A stretch of 64,000 nucleotides of DNA from Epiperipatus broadwayi. Its lineage: Eukaryota; Onychophora; Udeonychophora; Euonychophora; Peripatidae. The stretch is taken from positions 2,374,224 to 2,438,223 of the forward strand of contig JAQFVV010006336.1 of the NCBI GenBank assembly GCA_028023455.1. The letters run 5' to 3'. Shown here in pieces: positions 30,043 through 42,700 of the stretch. Under the pieces are notes generated by a model. That model was not told the DNA's origin, did no database searches, and worked only from the letters and a program-made list of their open reading frames with translations. Every line of letters starts with the position of its first letter. The stretch's first letter is position 1. A program made the position numbers and the translations under genes.

Positions 30043-31126
30043 ATATATATATATATTGCTTCTAAATTTTACTTAGCAAGGGATATTGACAAACTCCAAT
30101 CTAGCATCCAATCATATACACACAGACAAATATTAAATGTTTTAATAATTTCTAACAACAGCAGAGTGACAGATAAACATCCCTATACAAATTTATAGCA
30201 AAAGTGTCAAACTAATTTATAAATATTTTAAATATCTCTGAAATTATCATCCCCAAATAATTAATTCTAATCAAATTTATACTTTAAAATGTAAAGAATA
30301 AACAAAGGTTTTTTTTTTAATAAATGATGATCATACATCATAATATTCATTTCTATAATGAGGGATAGAAAATCTTAGAAAACACTTTAGTAATGTTGAT
30401 ACCTTTTTTACATTATAAATATGTATGTGACATAATATACTGTAATAAGAATTAGAATCTGTTTAAAACTTTAATTATAAGTCAATCCCACCTTAACAAA
30501 TCAATAAAACAAAGGCACACTCTAGCATCAGCTCAAATTAGCTGTCTATAAATTTCTTAATTTTACCCCCCCCCCATACACTTTTTTTCTTTTAAATGAA
30601 ATATTTAAATACTGGTCTAATAAAATATTTAAAATATGATTATATTTTAAATATTAATTCCCATTGATATGTCTATTCTGATTTATATTTTATATGATGT
30701 ACATAAATAATAATATTTTGTAATGACTTGAATAATTAAGTATTTGGAGGATTTGTACAAGGTAAACTATTGATTCTTATTAAATATTTTAAAATAATTA
30801 GTTGTGGAGTTTAGCACGCACAAAATTACTTTCTCTTTTTCTTAAACTCTTAAAACTATAGTGATGATAATACCTATAATATAATTTACACAATATTTGT
30901 TAGTTTAAAAATAATAATATCTTATTAACTAAGAATTGATGGTGAAATATATAACAATATTAAAGATAAAGTTTATTTTAAAATGTAAATTAAGTTCATG
31001 AAATATCTATAAATGAAAATGACTTTCATATAATTCATCTCATATTAGTCCTTCCACAGCAATCACCAAGGTTTATTTGTAATAATAAAATGTTTATTTC
31101 TTTTACAAATATTTTATTTTATTTTA
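30043..31126. other. AT-rich stretch, no gene seen
   Basis: Includes a C run at 30567-30575. No coding or repeat family recognised. Confidence 0.55.
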
Positions 31127-31185
31127 TAAAAACTCTATATTTAAAGTTGTAATTATAAATTTATTAAACGCTCACTATTATTTCA

Positions 31186-31410
31186 GTAATAGTTTTAACA
31201 AGGCTGTAAACCTTAGCAATGAGCGTCTGAAAAAATCGTCACTAGGGACCTCTGTAGGTCTTTAAAACACATGCTTACGCTATGAAGAAAAGAGGGATTC
31301 TCTCTTTTCTTCATAGCGTAAGCATGTGTTTTAAAGACCTACAGAGGTCCCTAGTGACGATTTTTTCAGACGCTCATTGCTAAGGTTTACAGCCTTGTTA
31401 AAACTATTAC
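31186..31410. repeat. Perfect palindrome, 109-bp arms
   Basis: 31186-31294 and 31302-31410 are exact reverse complements around a 7-base spacer (GGATTCT). Arms are more GC-rich than the flanks (for example GTCACTAGGGACCTCTG). Just outside, AAAAACTCTATATTTAAA occurs on both sides (about 31127 and 31411), a possible long target duplication, although it sits 42 bp away from the left arm. No coding capacity. A foldback transposon or recent palindromic duplication; not identified. Confidence 0.9.
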
Positions 31411-33290
31411 AAAAACTCTATATTTAAATTTAAAGTTAAAATTGATGTTGCAGGATCCTGTAAAAAAATTTAATATTTTTAATTATTCAAACATAATCTG
31501 ATTTCCACATATGATGAACTATTTACTGTGTCATAACATATTTTCCACATATTTAAAATGTACACCATTGATAAATGTCAGTTGATTTAATTTAGCTATT
31601 TCAAGAAACAAGAGCAATTCAGTAAGCTGGTTTTATATACCTAAGAAGTTCATAAGTTTAATCTAACAATGAAAGGAAATTTTTCATTGTGTTTAGAAAA
31701 GGTTTTTGTTACTTGCCCATTATTTGGAAGGCAAATAGTCTATTGATGATCAGTATATTACAAAAACAAGATGTAAAAAAAGGACAACAAACAGATTTCT
31801 CCTGCCAGCTATTTATGCTACACTTTTTTAAAGAATTTTGAATCCCATAATTAAAGACAGACTTATTTTAAAATGTATTTTTATTTATAAACAACTAAAA
31901 TTTTGAGACAAGGAAATAACCAAGATTAATTTGAAATCAAAGATAAGAGATCATTTTCAATGGAATTAATTCTGCTAATGCAAATAATGCTATACAATTT
32001 TTACTCAGAATTTTAATTTATTTAATGTAAAAAATAGCCTTATTTTTTTTCTTTTTATTTGGACTTCATTAATTAAAAAGTGTCTTTAAATAAGTCTTAT
32101 CATCTCAATCAAGAATTTACCCAGAAAATATTTTTTTCCTATCGAAAATTAAGTTAAAGGTATTTTTTAAATATTAAAATAAGAATTTTTATTTAAACTT
32201 AAAAAAAAACTATTTTTATTTACTGCTAATAATATTTCTATATCTAATTTGTGTGCACCTATATCTATTCTAAATTAAATTGTAATCTATTACATGATAT
32301 TTATATAGTTATACTATTTCCATTAAGAATCTTAATTTATTATTCCTATTGCCTACTACTTAACTAAAAAAATGGATATTTTCATTTCAGTATGTAATTA
32401 CAAATTATTAATTTATATTAAATTTCATAAATATAAAGCACCCACAATAATACCAATATTATATCTCCTTAATTATGCTATAAAAAATAAAAAAAGATAA
32501 GAGATAAAATTAATTATAAAGCTGGAAAATTGTTTATGTGTCATTTATATTAATTGTAATTCAGAAAAGAGGAGCAATATATTTTTGCAAGTCACACACT
32601 GTATATCAGAGATCATATGTAGGACATAAGGCATTGTTTTAACACTAGATAAATTATAAATTTATTCCCTTCTTTTAAATTATTTATTTATTGGTAATTT
32701 AGAAAGTTATTTTATTTTAGATGTTGGTGATATTTGAATGTCTATTGCAATGAATAACATTTTTTTTTTTAAGTTTTTACAATTTATATTTCGGGGTGAT
32801 ATTTTAAATTTTAATTTTGCTTATTTAAGTAAATTCTTATTTGACTTTTGGTAGACATTTTAAAATTAATGATTAACACACTTTTTATGAATATTTTATG
32901 CTATTTTATTTCACTGATGAAAGTGGTAATAGTAAGCTGTCACATATAACAATAATGTATCTATAATTTATGTTATTATATAATTGTGAAAGTTTTTTTT
33001 CATTCCTTTGAAGATTTTTGTAAAGTATACATGAGGAAAATATACCACTTTCTAAAAGAAGATATGTTTGTGTGATATTATCTAACATTTCCATAGATTG
33101 AAAATTTAATAAATTAAGTAGTTAAACTCTTTTATGTAAGTTACAACACTTGTTTGTTTACTGGTATGTTTGTTTGTAAATTTTTGTAATCACTGTTGTT
33201 ATGTAAGTTAGAATAAAAAGTAATTTACTGTTAAGCATACTGTGGCCACTAGATAACACTGCAGTACCATCAAAAACCTCCAAGAAGCCA
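31411..33290. other. AT-rich stretch, no gene seen
   Basis: No coding or RNA signal. Near 32911 TCACTGATGAAAGTGG resembles a hammerhead box but lacks the rest of the core. Confidence 0.55.
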
Positions 33291-33294
33291 GCAA

Positions 33295-33725
33295 GTGATA
33301 AATTTCTATGCAAAATTTGCTGAAATTGACAAATTAAAACACCCAAGGCAAAGTAAAATTGAAAAATTCTTCTAAAATACAAAAAAAAAAAAAAATAAAA
33401 AAAAAAACACTATAAAATTCAAATTACAAAAACATAATTTTGTAAAAATAAACAAATCCTGCTAAAATACAAATTAAAAAATTGGAAGAAAATGCTATAA
33501 AATTTGAATTACAAAAACAGAAATTGGTGAAAATACATCAAAAAGAACCCAAAAAGACCCCCCCCCCCAGAATAAAGAATTATATCCAAAAATTGCTGAA
33601 ATTGACAATTGAAATGCCTAAGGCAAAGTAAATCAAACAAATCCTTCTAAAATACAAATTAAAAAAAATTGGAAGAAAACCCTGTAAGATTCAAATTACA
33701 AAAACATAAAAACTGTCTAAAAATA
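33295..33725. repeat. Imperfect tandem repeat
   Basis: The block TTGCTGAAATTGAC...AAGGCAAAGTAAA...CTTCTAAAATACAAA recurs at about 33316 and 33592, and a partial copy (CCTGCTAAAATACAAA, then TTGGAAGAAAA and ATTCAAATTACAAAAAC-like text) lies at 33458. Copies have diverged and are interrupted by A and C runs (C run at 33559-33568). The minus-strand frame at 33158-33382 overlaps it and is not supported. Confidence 0.6.
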
Positions 33726-34048
33726 CCAAAGCTTCATTAATGTTGGATGGGAGGAATGCATAACATTTTAAAAAAAAAAATACTCTAACTTTCAACACTA
33801 TTATGTAAGGTGTAATAATTTACAAACCTTAATAACAGATTAATATTTATTAAGTAATTAAATATAGATAACAATGAGCTCATAGCTATTTAAAAAATAA
33901 AAGTAGCTATAAATTACAAAAACAGAATTTGGTTTCATATATAAAACATAACTCCCTTCCCACACAATCAAAAATAAGTACTTTTGAAAAATATTAAATT
34001 TCATCAATATTTAAAAAATAAAAGACTTTCAACATTTGCAAATATTCC

Positions 34049-35780
34049 TGAGTGATCAGATTTCAAATCAGCAATTTATATAAGCTAAAATGCAATAAGA
34101 ACATTATACTGGAGTGTTTCTAATTGTCTTTCTCAAAAATTTATGAAGTTAATTATTCTCTGCTTTGAAATTATTGCATATCATTTAAATATAAGTTTTT
34201 AAAATAAATTTATAGAGATCTGCAGTAAAAAAATATTACCAATTTCCTTCCAGGCTGAGTTGTCCAGTTTGATGTTTGCAGCATAAAAAATTCATTAAAA
34301 AGATCATTATTATTTTGAGCCTTAATGGAGTAAAATTATTTAGAGAAAAGACTGTAGGACCCAGTGTTTATTTGGTGGTTTAAAAAATACAACAAAGATG
34401 ACAGAAATTAACAGCAGGTTTTAGCAAACAATTACAGTTCTGCAAAAATAGGCAAAAAAGTTATTTGCAGCATAAAAATACATTAGCTATCAAAAAAATA
34501 AATTAATAAAAAATCCATTAGATTTTACAACTCTTCTTTAAATTTATAAAATTTAGTGTTATATTGTTAAACTTTTTAACTTATCTTAACAAGGCATTTT
34601 CCAAGGGAATAAAAAATGGCACTGTGTAGTTTGCATTTACTTTCACTCTAAACAAAATCTATTTTTAAAATTAACATTTAACCTACACACAAATGTTAGA
34701 AACTGGTAAATAGTTGTGTAAACATTTCATTATATATGTATGTTATATGAGATTCTTAGAAAAATAATTAAATCCATATACATATATCAATTAAAGATTT
34801 AAAAAGAAAAATATAATTGCACCACAATATATTACACATCACAGTTTGTACTTTTAAAATGAAATGTGACATAATAGACTTTTCACATGAAAAATATAAT
34901 TTCATGTGTTCACAAATTTAATCAAAATGTGACTGAACTAGTCTTTTGAAATACCTGCTTAGTTTTATTATTACATTAAGCATTTTGTACTGCTAGAAAT
35001 AGAATTTGTTAGGATTATTTTTTGACGGGGTTAATATGGATTTTTATATGCAGATGAATACAACATTAAACATGCACAAACTTTCAGGCAACATTTTAAA
35101 AACCTGCACTGAAATTTAAGTTGCAGTAAAAATTTAAGTAGCATCATTATGGTAATCTTTTCTTACTGAAAATGATAAAAATTTGGGATATTCCAATGAT
35201 GGAACATGAGGCAGTGGAGTTTTTTCAAAGTAAAAGTGTTCTGCTCTCTCAAAAATGTGTGTCAATCTCTATCAAAAGGCTTATGTAAATAATTTTGCTT
35301 CAATAAGCCTCAAAATTTGAATGTTTTTCTAAATAATTTTGCACCAAAAGTGTAAAAATTTGAACCTTCTTTTTGCCTATTTTTTGCAGAACTATAATTG
35401 TTTGCTAAAGTCTGCTATTAATTTCAGCCATCTTTGTTGTATTTTTTAAACCACTGAATAACCACCACTGTGTGCTGTAATCTGTTCTCTAAATAATTGT
35501 ACTCCAATAAGGCTCAAAATAATAACATTTCTTTGAATGGATTTTTATGCTGCAAGCATCAAATGCTGAACAACTCAGCCTGAAAGAAAATTGGTAATAT
35601 TTTTTACTGCAGATCTTTATAAATCTATTTTAAAAACTTATAATATTTAAATATGGCATATATCAAAGCATAGAATGAATAATTTGATAAATTTTTGAGA
35701 AAGACAATTAGAATCTCTCCAGCATAATGTTCTTATTGCTTTTTAGCTTATATAAATCACTGCTTTAAAATCTGATCACA
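34049..35780. repeat. Large inverted repeat, ~410-bp arms
   Basis: 34049-34461 and about 35368-35780 are imperfect reverse complements. Shared landmarks are TGATCAGATTT at the outer ends, TTTATATAAGCTAAAA, AGATCTGCAGTAAAAAA, and TTTTGCCTATTTTTGCAGAA at the inner end. The ~900-bp centre has no coding frame, but 35270-35350 repeats the ATTTTGC..CAATAAGCCTCAAAAT module found in both arms. Probably an old foldback or inverted double insertion. Confidence 0.7.
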
Positions 35781-36454
35781 CAGGGCAGATCCTGAAAAAT
35801 GATGATCTCAAGTTTAAATACTGCCTGTGACACATGTTAAGATTTGGTAATGTCCCCCTTGATTAAGTGACCTCTATGACAGGTGAAAAATTTAGAATCA
35901 GAAACTAATTGAGAAAATTATGTAATTTTAACCTACTTTATTTAAAATAGAATCATGTGATCTTTTCAACAAGTTGAAGAAGAGGTCAATATAATGATTT
36001 TCTTATTAATTAAGAAAATTAATAAAAATGAATAAAATAAAAAGATAATAAGTTATATTTAATTCATTATTAAAATATTATGTTGCCTTATTCTTCAAAC
36101 TTGGTTTATCCAAAGTATTGTATTTAACATTTAACCCTTTATTGTTTAGTTTTAATTAATATTTATTCATTAAAAGTTTTCATGATTTTTTTAAAACAAT
36201 TATTTTGGTTACTAAACTAAGAAACTTAAATTCATCCATGCACACACACATATGCACATTGAGGGAATTATGTTTCTTAAATTACAGTTGAACTTATTAA
36301 CTTATTTAAGCAATTATATATTATTTAACTGAATTAATAAGCATTATTTATAAACAAGGCAAAACTCTCCATACAGTAGTGCCACTCTATGCCAACCAGA
36401 GTATTCAATGGATGCCAGAAGGCTTGTGCATAAAATCCCTATCTAGAGCCTACT

Positions 36455-36517
36455 CATCCAAAATCCTGAGACTAGTTTCAGACTTGTGGATTTTGTCAGT
36501 GAAAAGCCTTTGATCTG
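36455..36517 (-). ncRNA. Hammerhead-like core A1
   Basis: Minus strand: CACTGACAA (consensus CTGANGA, one change), a mutated stem II (AATCC / ACAA / GTCT), then GAAACTAGTC intact with self-complementary stem III ACTAGT and cleavage base C. Outer stem I strands ATCAAA and TTTGGAT still mostly pair. Probably inactive. Confidence 0.45.
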
Positions 36518-36905
36518 AGTGCACTGCACCTAGATCTTAGGATCTATTGCAGTTCTCTAGCAGCCACCTTTTATTTCTATTTAACTACAAAACTATGAGA
36601 ATAAAATTGAAAACAATAAGATTTTAAATCTAAATTCAAGAGCTTATATAATCATATGGGTCTGAACTCAGTTCAGCAACCATATTTTTGGTGTCTTTGG
36701 CTCTTTAACAATTATTGCCACTGCTATCCTATTAATCAGGATTGGTGTTAAACCACTAAACATCACATGATCACCATCTCATACTAGCACATAATTGTTA
36801 ATAAACAAAGCAAATTTCTCCATACAGTTGTACAACCCTGTGCCAACCAGAGTAATCAATGGAAGGCAGAAGGCTTGTGCATAAAATCCCTATCTAGTGC
36901 CTTCT

Positions 36906-36966
36906 CATCCAATATCCTGACTAGTTTTTGGCTTGTAGCCTGCATCAGTCTGAAGCCTTGGATCAA
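36906..36966 (-). ncRNA. Hammerhead-like core A2
   Basis: Minus strand: CTGATGC (last base changed from A), stem II GGC / TACAA / GCC, then AAAAACTAGTC where GAAAC is expected, stem III ACTAGT. The outer stem I strands ATCCAA and TTGGAT are perfect complements. Two core changes. Confidence 0.45.
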
Positions 36967-37315
36967 GGAGCAGTGCACCTATATCTTAGAATCTAATGCA
37001 ACCCTCTAGGAGCCACCTTTTATCTCTACTTAACAATTTTGTGCTAGTATGATATTGTGAACATGTGATGTTTAGTGCTTTAACACCAATCCTGCCTAAT
37101 AGGATAGTGGTGGCTATGGTTGTTAAAGAGCCAAAAACACCAAAATGTATGGATGCTGAACTGAGTTTAGACCCATATGACTATATAAGCTATTGAGCTT
37201 ATATTGAAAATATTGTGTTTTCAATTTCATTCTCACAGTTTTGTAGTTAAATAAAGATAAAAGGTGGCTGCTAGAGGGTTGCATTAGATCCTAAGATCTA
37301 GGTGCAGTGCTCTCA

Positions 37316-37376
37316 GATCCAAGGCTCTTCATTGACGAAGGCCATAAGACAAAAACTAGTCTGGGGATATTGGATT
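37316..37376 (+). ncRNA. Hammerhead-like core A3
   Basis: Plus strand: outer stem I ATCCAA / TTGGAT (6 bp), inner stem I CTCTTCA / TGGGGA-type pairing, TTGACGA (one change from CTGACGA), AGGCC / ATAA / GAC remnant of stem II, AAAAACTAGTC. The helical layout of stem I with an internal loop is kept although the core is decayed. Confidence 0.5.
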
Positions 37377-37545
37377 AGTAGGCACTAGATAGGGATTTTA
37401 TGCACAAGCCTTCTGGCATCCATTGATTACTCTGGTTGGCACAGGGTAGCACTACTTTATGGAGAGTTTTGCCTTGTTTATTAATAATTATGTGCTAGTA
37501 TAAGATGGTGATCATGTGATGTTTAGTGGTTTAAGCATTATTTAT

Positions 37546-38081
37546 TCTTAAAGATATGTTTTATATTTAAAGCTAAGTGACTAAACAAGAATTTGATCCA
37601 ATTACTTTAGGACTTGAATTATAGCTAAATAATTATATTATTAAATAATTATACTTTCCTTTAACTTTTTGTCAATAATATTTATAATTTTTATTATAAA
37701 ATTAACTCTGTTGATACTCTTTCTGTTTCTATCAAACATAGTTGACTGAATACTAACTTTAATAATATTTTTTACAAGTCCTTATTTATTTAATATTTAT
37801 TAAAACACAATAAAATAAGTATTTTTTAAATTCAAATTAGATAGTATAACTACTATTGATACAGTTATAGTCTCTGTACTCTTTTATTTATTATTTACTT
37901 TTTTTAAAAAATATTAATAAATATTATGGATTATTTCATTAAAAAATTTACTTAGAAACAATGTGCAAAAGCACGGTGTTACAATATATATCAATTATAA
38001 GTGTCAACTGAATTTAAAATACAAAATAGTTTTACACCTTTATTTATTGTACCAATACTAAAAACTTATAGAGATATATTT
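37546..38081. other. AT-rich stretch, no gene seen
   Basis: Nothing recognised. Confidence 0.55.
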
Positions 38082-38330
38082 TATATTAAATGCTTTTATT
38101 TACTGTGCACTAAAAAGAAAAAGAAAAATTTATTCACAACTGGGTTTTTTTAAATTTAATTTGAAATAAAAGCATGGGGAAGGGGTATAGAAATTAATTA
38201 AGTCAATCTTTATTTTTTATAACAAAAGATTGACTTAATTTAATTCTGAACCCCGTCCCCCATGCTTTTATTTCATTTGTGATTGAAGAAACAATTTTTT
38301 AGTGCATAGTAAACAAAATCATTTAATATA
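38082..38330. repeat. Imperfect foldback, ~105-130-bp arms
   Basis: Left arm 38082-38210 and right arm 38226-38330. The outer ends match well (TATATTAAATG..TTT..TTACT.TGCACTAAA), the middle has diverged and unequal length, and the inner part matches again (GAAATAAAAGCATGGGG and TTAAGTCAATCTT). Looks like a MITE or foldback element. Superfamily not assigned. Confidence 0.7.
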
Positions 38331-39361
38331 CAATTTTTATCTCTACTATTTATGCATGTAAATATTTCATGTTTTTTTTTTCATTATCAATTTTCTCAGA
38401 GATGCTTTCAAATTTTTTTATTAATGTTTTTTTTTAATTTCTGATAGTTTCTAATAAATTCTTTTTTTTTTCTGCAAACACATATTTAATTTTTCTATTT
38501 TTTGTTTCATTTATTTTTTTGTAAAAAGAAAAAGTTTTTAGTTAAACGCATGATTTAAAAAATTTCTAAGCAATACGAAAATTTGATTGATATATTAAAT
38601 TATGACTTTTGTAAAATTACTACTACTAAACAAATGTTGGAACAAATTTAGTAAAAAATAAGTAAATTAATATATCCAATTTTTATTTCAGTTATTATAA
38701 TATTTTTAAATAAGATTACATTTTGGCAACATCATGGTATGTCTTTATTTCGAAGAGGGATAAATGAAAATCAATGCAAATTATACTCAACAATCCAATA
38801 TATATGTAGATAATTATTTTTTCTAATTGACATAACATGTGATGAAATGGAAGCATATAGATAGAATGAGCCAGCAATAAAATATCAGAAATTAGGCTTT
38901 TAAATATATTGTAAGACTAATCTAACAACTCATAGTCATTGTTCATTAATATTGAAGGAGTTAAGAAAATGGCAGTGTTGTTGTTATGAAATTATTTGAA
39001 GAGAATTGAAAGTATCTGGATGATTATTGATATAGTAAACTCTATATTATGATACAGAAATGTTTAAATTGAATAAATATCATGATTTACAGATCAACCC
39101 TACACATCTTTTAGAAGCAGAAATTCAATCTATATATTCAATTCCAAAAATATCTATTATATGCTCAATTGGCACATTTTTGGCTTGTGTCTGCCTATTA
39201 ATCTTTGCTAATGAACAGCTTCAAATTTTACTCATACATATTGTAAGTATTTTTTTATACTTCTATGCTATTAACCTAGTGTTCAACAATATTCTGACTT
39301 TAATTTAAACCATCATGATTGTACAATTCTTATATATATATATATAAAAAAAAATAATATA

Positions 39362-39437
<76 letters not shown>

Positions 39438-39530
39438 TGATGTCAGTTATAGATAACAATGTAAGAGGAATTTTATTTTAATGTCAGACTATTATTTTGA
39501 GAGAATAGAAGAGATAAATATGGATTTGAA
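38331..39530. other. AT-rich stretch with TA array
   Basis: A (TA)n array lies at 39369-39435. An 82-codon hydrophobic frame at 39060-39308 has no family features and may be chance. Confidence 0.5.
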
Positions 39531-39745
39531 TGTGTAGATCTAGTTCTAAGGCTTTTAACTGATGAAAGATATTTTTAAAAACTCTGGGGATATAGATATG
39601 GCACTACTATTTGGCTCCATTGATTACTCAAGCTTACAATAGCTTACCATAAAAAAATAGAATGTAAATGTCATATGTAACCTATATGTTGAATGCAAAC
39701 AGAGAATGTTATGTGATGTTTGTTGATACATACTGTACATTAATT
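39531..39745 (+). repeat. Relic of HHR family A
   Basis: GATCTAGTTCTAAGGCTTTT, then AACTGATGAAAG, CTCTGGGGATATAG, GGCACTAC and CCATTGATTACTC follow the order of the family A unit; TTATGTGATGTTTGTTG at 39710 resembles the unit's next segment. Too decayed to judge ribozyme pairing, but the CTGATGA box is exact. Confidence 0.45.
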
Positions 39746-42700
39746 TATTCTTAGAATTCCTTTTTACAGAACAGAGACTTTTCTGCAATATAATAGGATG
39801 TTTGGATCTTAATAAAAAATCAACTTGTTATAACAAATATTATTAATAGACAAAGAACAATGATTATAAATTGGGAAAATGATTATATAAAAGAGATTGA
39901 TAAATTTGGCAGTGCACCAAAGATGAACTGATGAGAAAAAATAAAAATCAATTTATACCCCAATGTTGAAATGCAATGGAAAAATTAAAATTAAAATGAA
40001 AAGATACAAATGTTAGAGATAGATATGTGTTGTGCACATAATAGTTTATACATAATTAACTTTTATTTATCTCTTCAGTGAATCATACTCTTTATTATAT
40101 TTTTATAATTTGTTTAACCAATTTAATTTGTCTCATTACTGTCCATAAATTTATTTGTTATGATGAACAGTACTGGTTATTAATATTATTAGATTGCAAC
40201 ATTTATGATATCTTATTTTAAATTTGTTTTTGTATGCTTTATGACTCAAGCATGTTCCTTTTTTTATAAAATGAAGGTAGCTTTTATTAAAATCTCTTAC
40301 CAATTGTTATTCATGTCTTATAATAAAATTCTTATATTATGATTTATAAAGGAATTATTTTCTTTCTTCCTCCAACAGAAGAGTTTTGAGTACCTTGAAG
40401 CTAAAGTGCCAGTATTTTGAACATCTGTTTCATATTGATTTATGGACATGGTTCCATTAATAGATACCATTCAAAGAAGAGTAATTATCATTTGATTCAT
40501 GGATACAGATGGTTCAATGTGATTATAGAAAGATGTGACTGACATTGACTGGAATGAATCAACTCACAAAAAGCAATCTAATTTTTGATTTGAAAAATAA
40601 TGCTGCAAAAATTATTTAACACCTAAATTGAAGCAAAGTGATTGTCACTATAAGAATTAATGTAAAAAGGGTTGAATGTAAAATGAAAAATATTTTTGAT
40701 TAAATAACAAATTATTTTGATCAGTTTAACTTTAAAACTCAGAAATATATTGTGACTGTTAAGAATAAAGTTATAATGCCCATATAAAAAAGTCAACAAC
40801 AACTTCAAAGTAATTGATGGTTAGGCAAATTAGTAAGATGTTAAAAATTAAAATAGCCAGAGATATTAATGTTGAAATGTTATAATTTAAAAAGGGCTTA
40901 AAATAAAATTTGCATCAATTTAAATTATATATAGTAAGAGTCATATCAAAATAAATTTATAGACATGAATTGTTTCTAAAACCTATGTGTTAATCACAAT
41001 ATTTAATAAGTCTTTAATGTGTGATTTCTGGTTACTGTTAAAACTATTCATGGTTTTATAAATTAAAAATTAAAAAATTAAGAAATAAAGATAAATATCT
41101 ATATGTCCTTTTTTAAATATATGCTCACAAATACTGTTAATTAGAAGGGTAATACATTTTATTAACTAAAAATAAAATGTGGTTTATATAATTATTTATG
41201 TGCAAACATATAAATCAAAAAATTAACATATATTTAGTTTGATGTTTATTAAAAAATAACATATAAAGTTAAAAATCTCAAAAGATGTAGTAAATTAAGA
41301 AAAATTTTTGTAAATAAATAAAAATGTTTTTAATGAAATGAGATAACTAATTTATTTGATAAAGGATATTAAAAACGATTAAAATTGTTATCAACAATAC
41401 CAACACCATACATAGATGAAAAGTTTAGTTTGTGAATTTTGAAACATTTGTTTTTGGTAAATAAGCAGTTTATGTAAAAAAAAAAAGAAAGAAAATTGTT
41501 TTAGTCCATTGTTGTGCAATCATTGAAGAATTGTTATTGAGAATTGAATTAGGATTGAGCCATTGATTTAAAATTCAGTTGATGTTAGAAATACAGAAAA
41601 ATTTTGCAGGAATAACCCCAAATTATTTGGATGATTCTAATATTGACATATAGTTCTTAATGATAGAAAGGTAATAAGTTAGTATTGAAAAAATACTTTT
41701 TAGTAAATTTTTAATCCAAATTTACAGACTCTTGTTAAACTATTGTGTTTTTACTAACCTGTATTGTTTATTTGTGTGTTATTACTAACAAGTTGATTGT
41801 ATTTGGAAAGTTTAAATAAAGTTTAAAATTTTCTATACATTTTACATTTACTCATAAATGATGGAAATAGTCCAACATATCACATTTTATAATATGCCAG
41901 CATTACAAACCTTCAGACAAATACAGCAATAATGAATATATGTAATAAATACTGCCTTGTAACTATGGTTACAATTTACTTTAATAATTTAGAGCTAGAT
42001 TTTATGAACAACATAATAACAATTTCCATTTACAAATTTCTATTTTAATATTGTCACTCTTTTTTAAGCACAAAATTTTATACATTATGTTAGTTATTAT
42101 CAACATTTGGCTTTTGTATTGATTTAAAAAACATATAAAGATTCCTGTCATTGTATTATAAAAAAGTGACCAATAATAAAATTATATATACTTTTTTAAA
42201 GTACAATCTTTATAAAACATATATTTACTGAGATTTTTTTAATTATTAAGTTTCAGATTAACTTAAAAATTTCAGCTTATTAATTATACATAGTTTACAA
42301 TATTATTTTATATATATGAAAATTAATGTATAAGCTGTTTAATAATTAACGAACTTAATCTATCAAATGCTTCACATTTTTTATAATTTATAAAATATTT
42401 GCTATTTTAGTCATATTTTATTGTGTAATATATAGTTAATTTAAAATGGCAAATTTATATATATTTTAACAAATCTTATTTTAGCTCGAATGTCAAAAAC
42501 ATTCACCAATTTTTAATCCCACTGTAAATTAAAAATTCATAAATGTTTTTCTAACGCTCAATAGATGTTATTTTATATATTGTCAACTTTTACTAAAATT
42601 TATGTATGAATTTCTTTTTTAAAAATCCTAACATGTATACATTACTTTCCATTAAATAAATGTTTACACTGCATTTTAATGTAGTAAAGAGTTAAAACTT

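Larger units (their letters stand above)
36338..37545. mobile_element. HHR-bearing compound insertion, family A, with target duplication
   Basis: Two minus-strand units in tandem (cores with ACTAGT at 36471 and 36920, a 449-bp period) are followed from about 37040 by an inverted plus-strand unit. The shared blocks are TGGAGAGTTTTGCCTTGTTT, GGGATTTTATGCACAAGCC, GATCCTAAGATCTAGGTGCA, AGGTGGCTGCTAGAG and GTGATCATGTGATGTTTAGT. The same 13 bp (TAAGCATTATTTA, perhaps 14) lies at 36338-36350 and 37532-37544, so the whole inverted array entered as one insertion. No protein is encoded. It resembles animal retrozymes or PLE pseudo-LTRs. A third partial unit start lies just before the right flank. Confidence 0.75.

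Noticed and set aside
32911-32960. Hammerhead box TCACTGATGAAAG
   Set aside because: No GAAA strand or stem II partner downstream; treated as chance.
39060-39308. 82-codon frame with hydrophobic stretches (possible membrane protein)
   Set aside because: AT-rich codons give hydrophobic residues by chance; no family pattern, next to decayed repeats.
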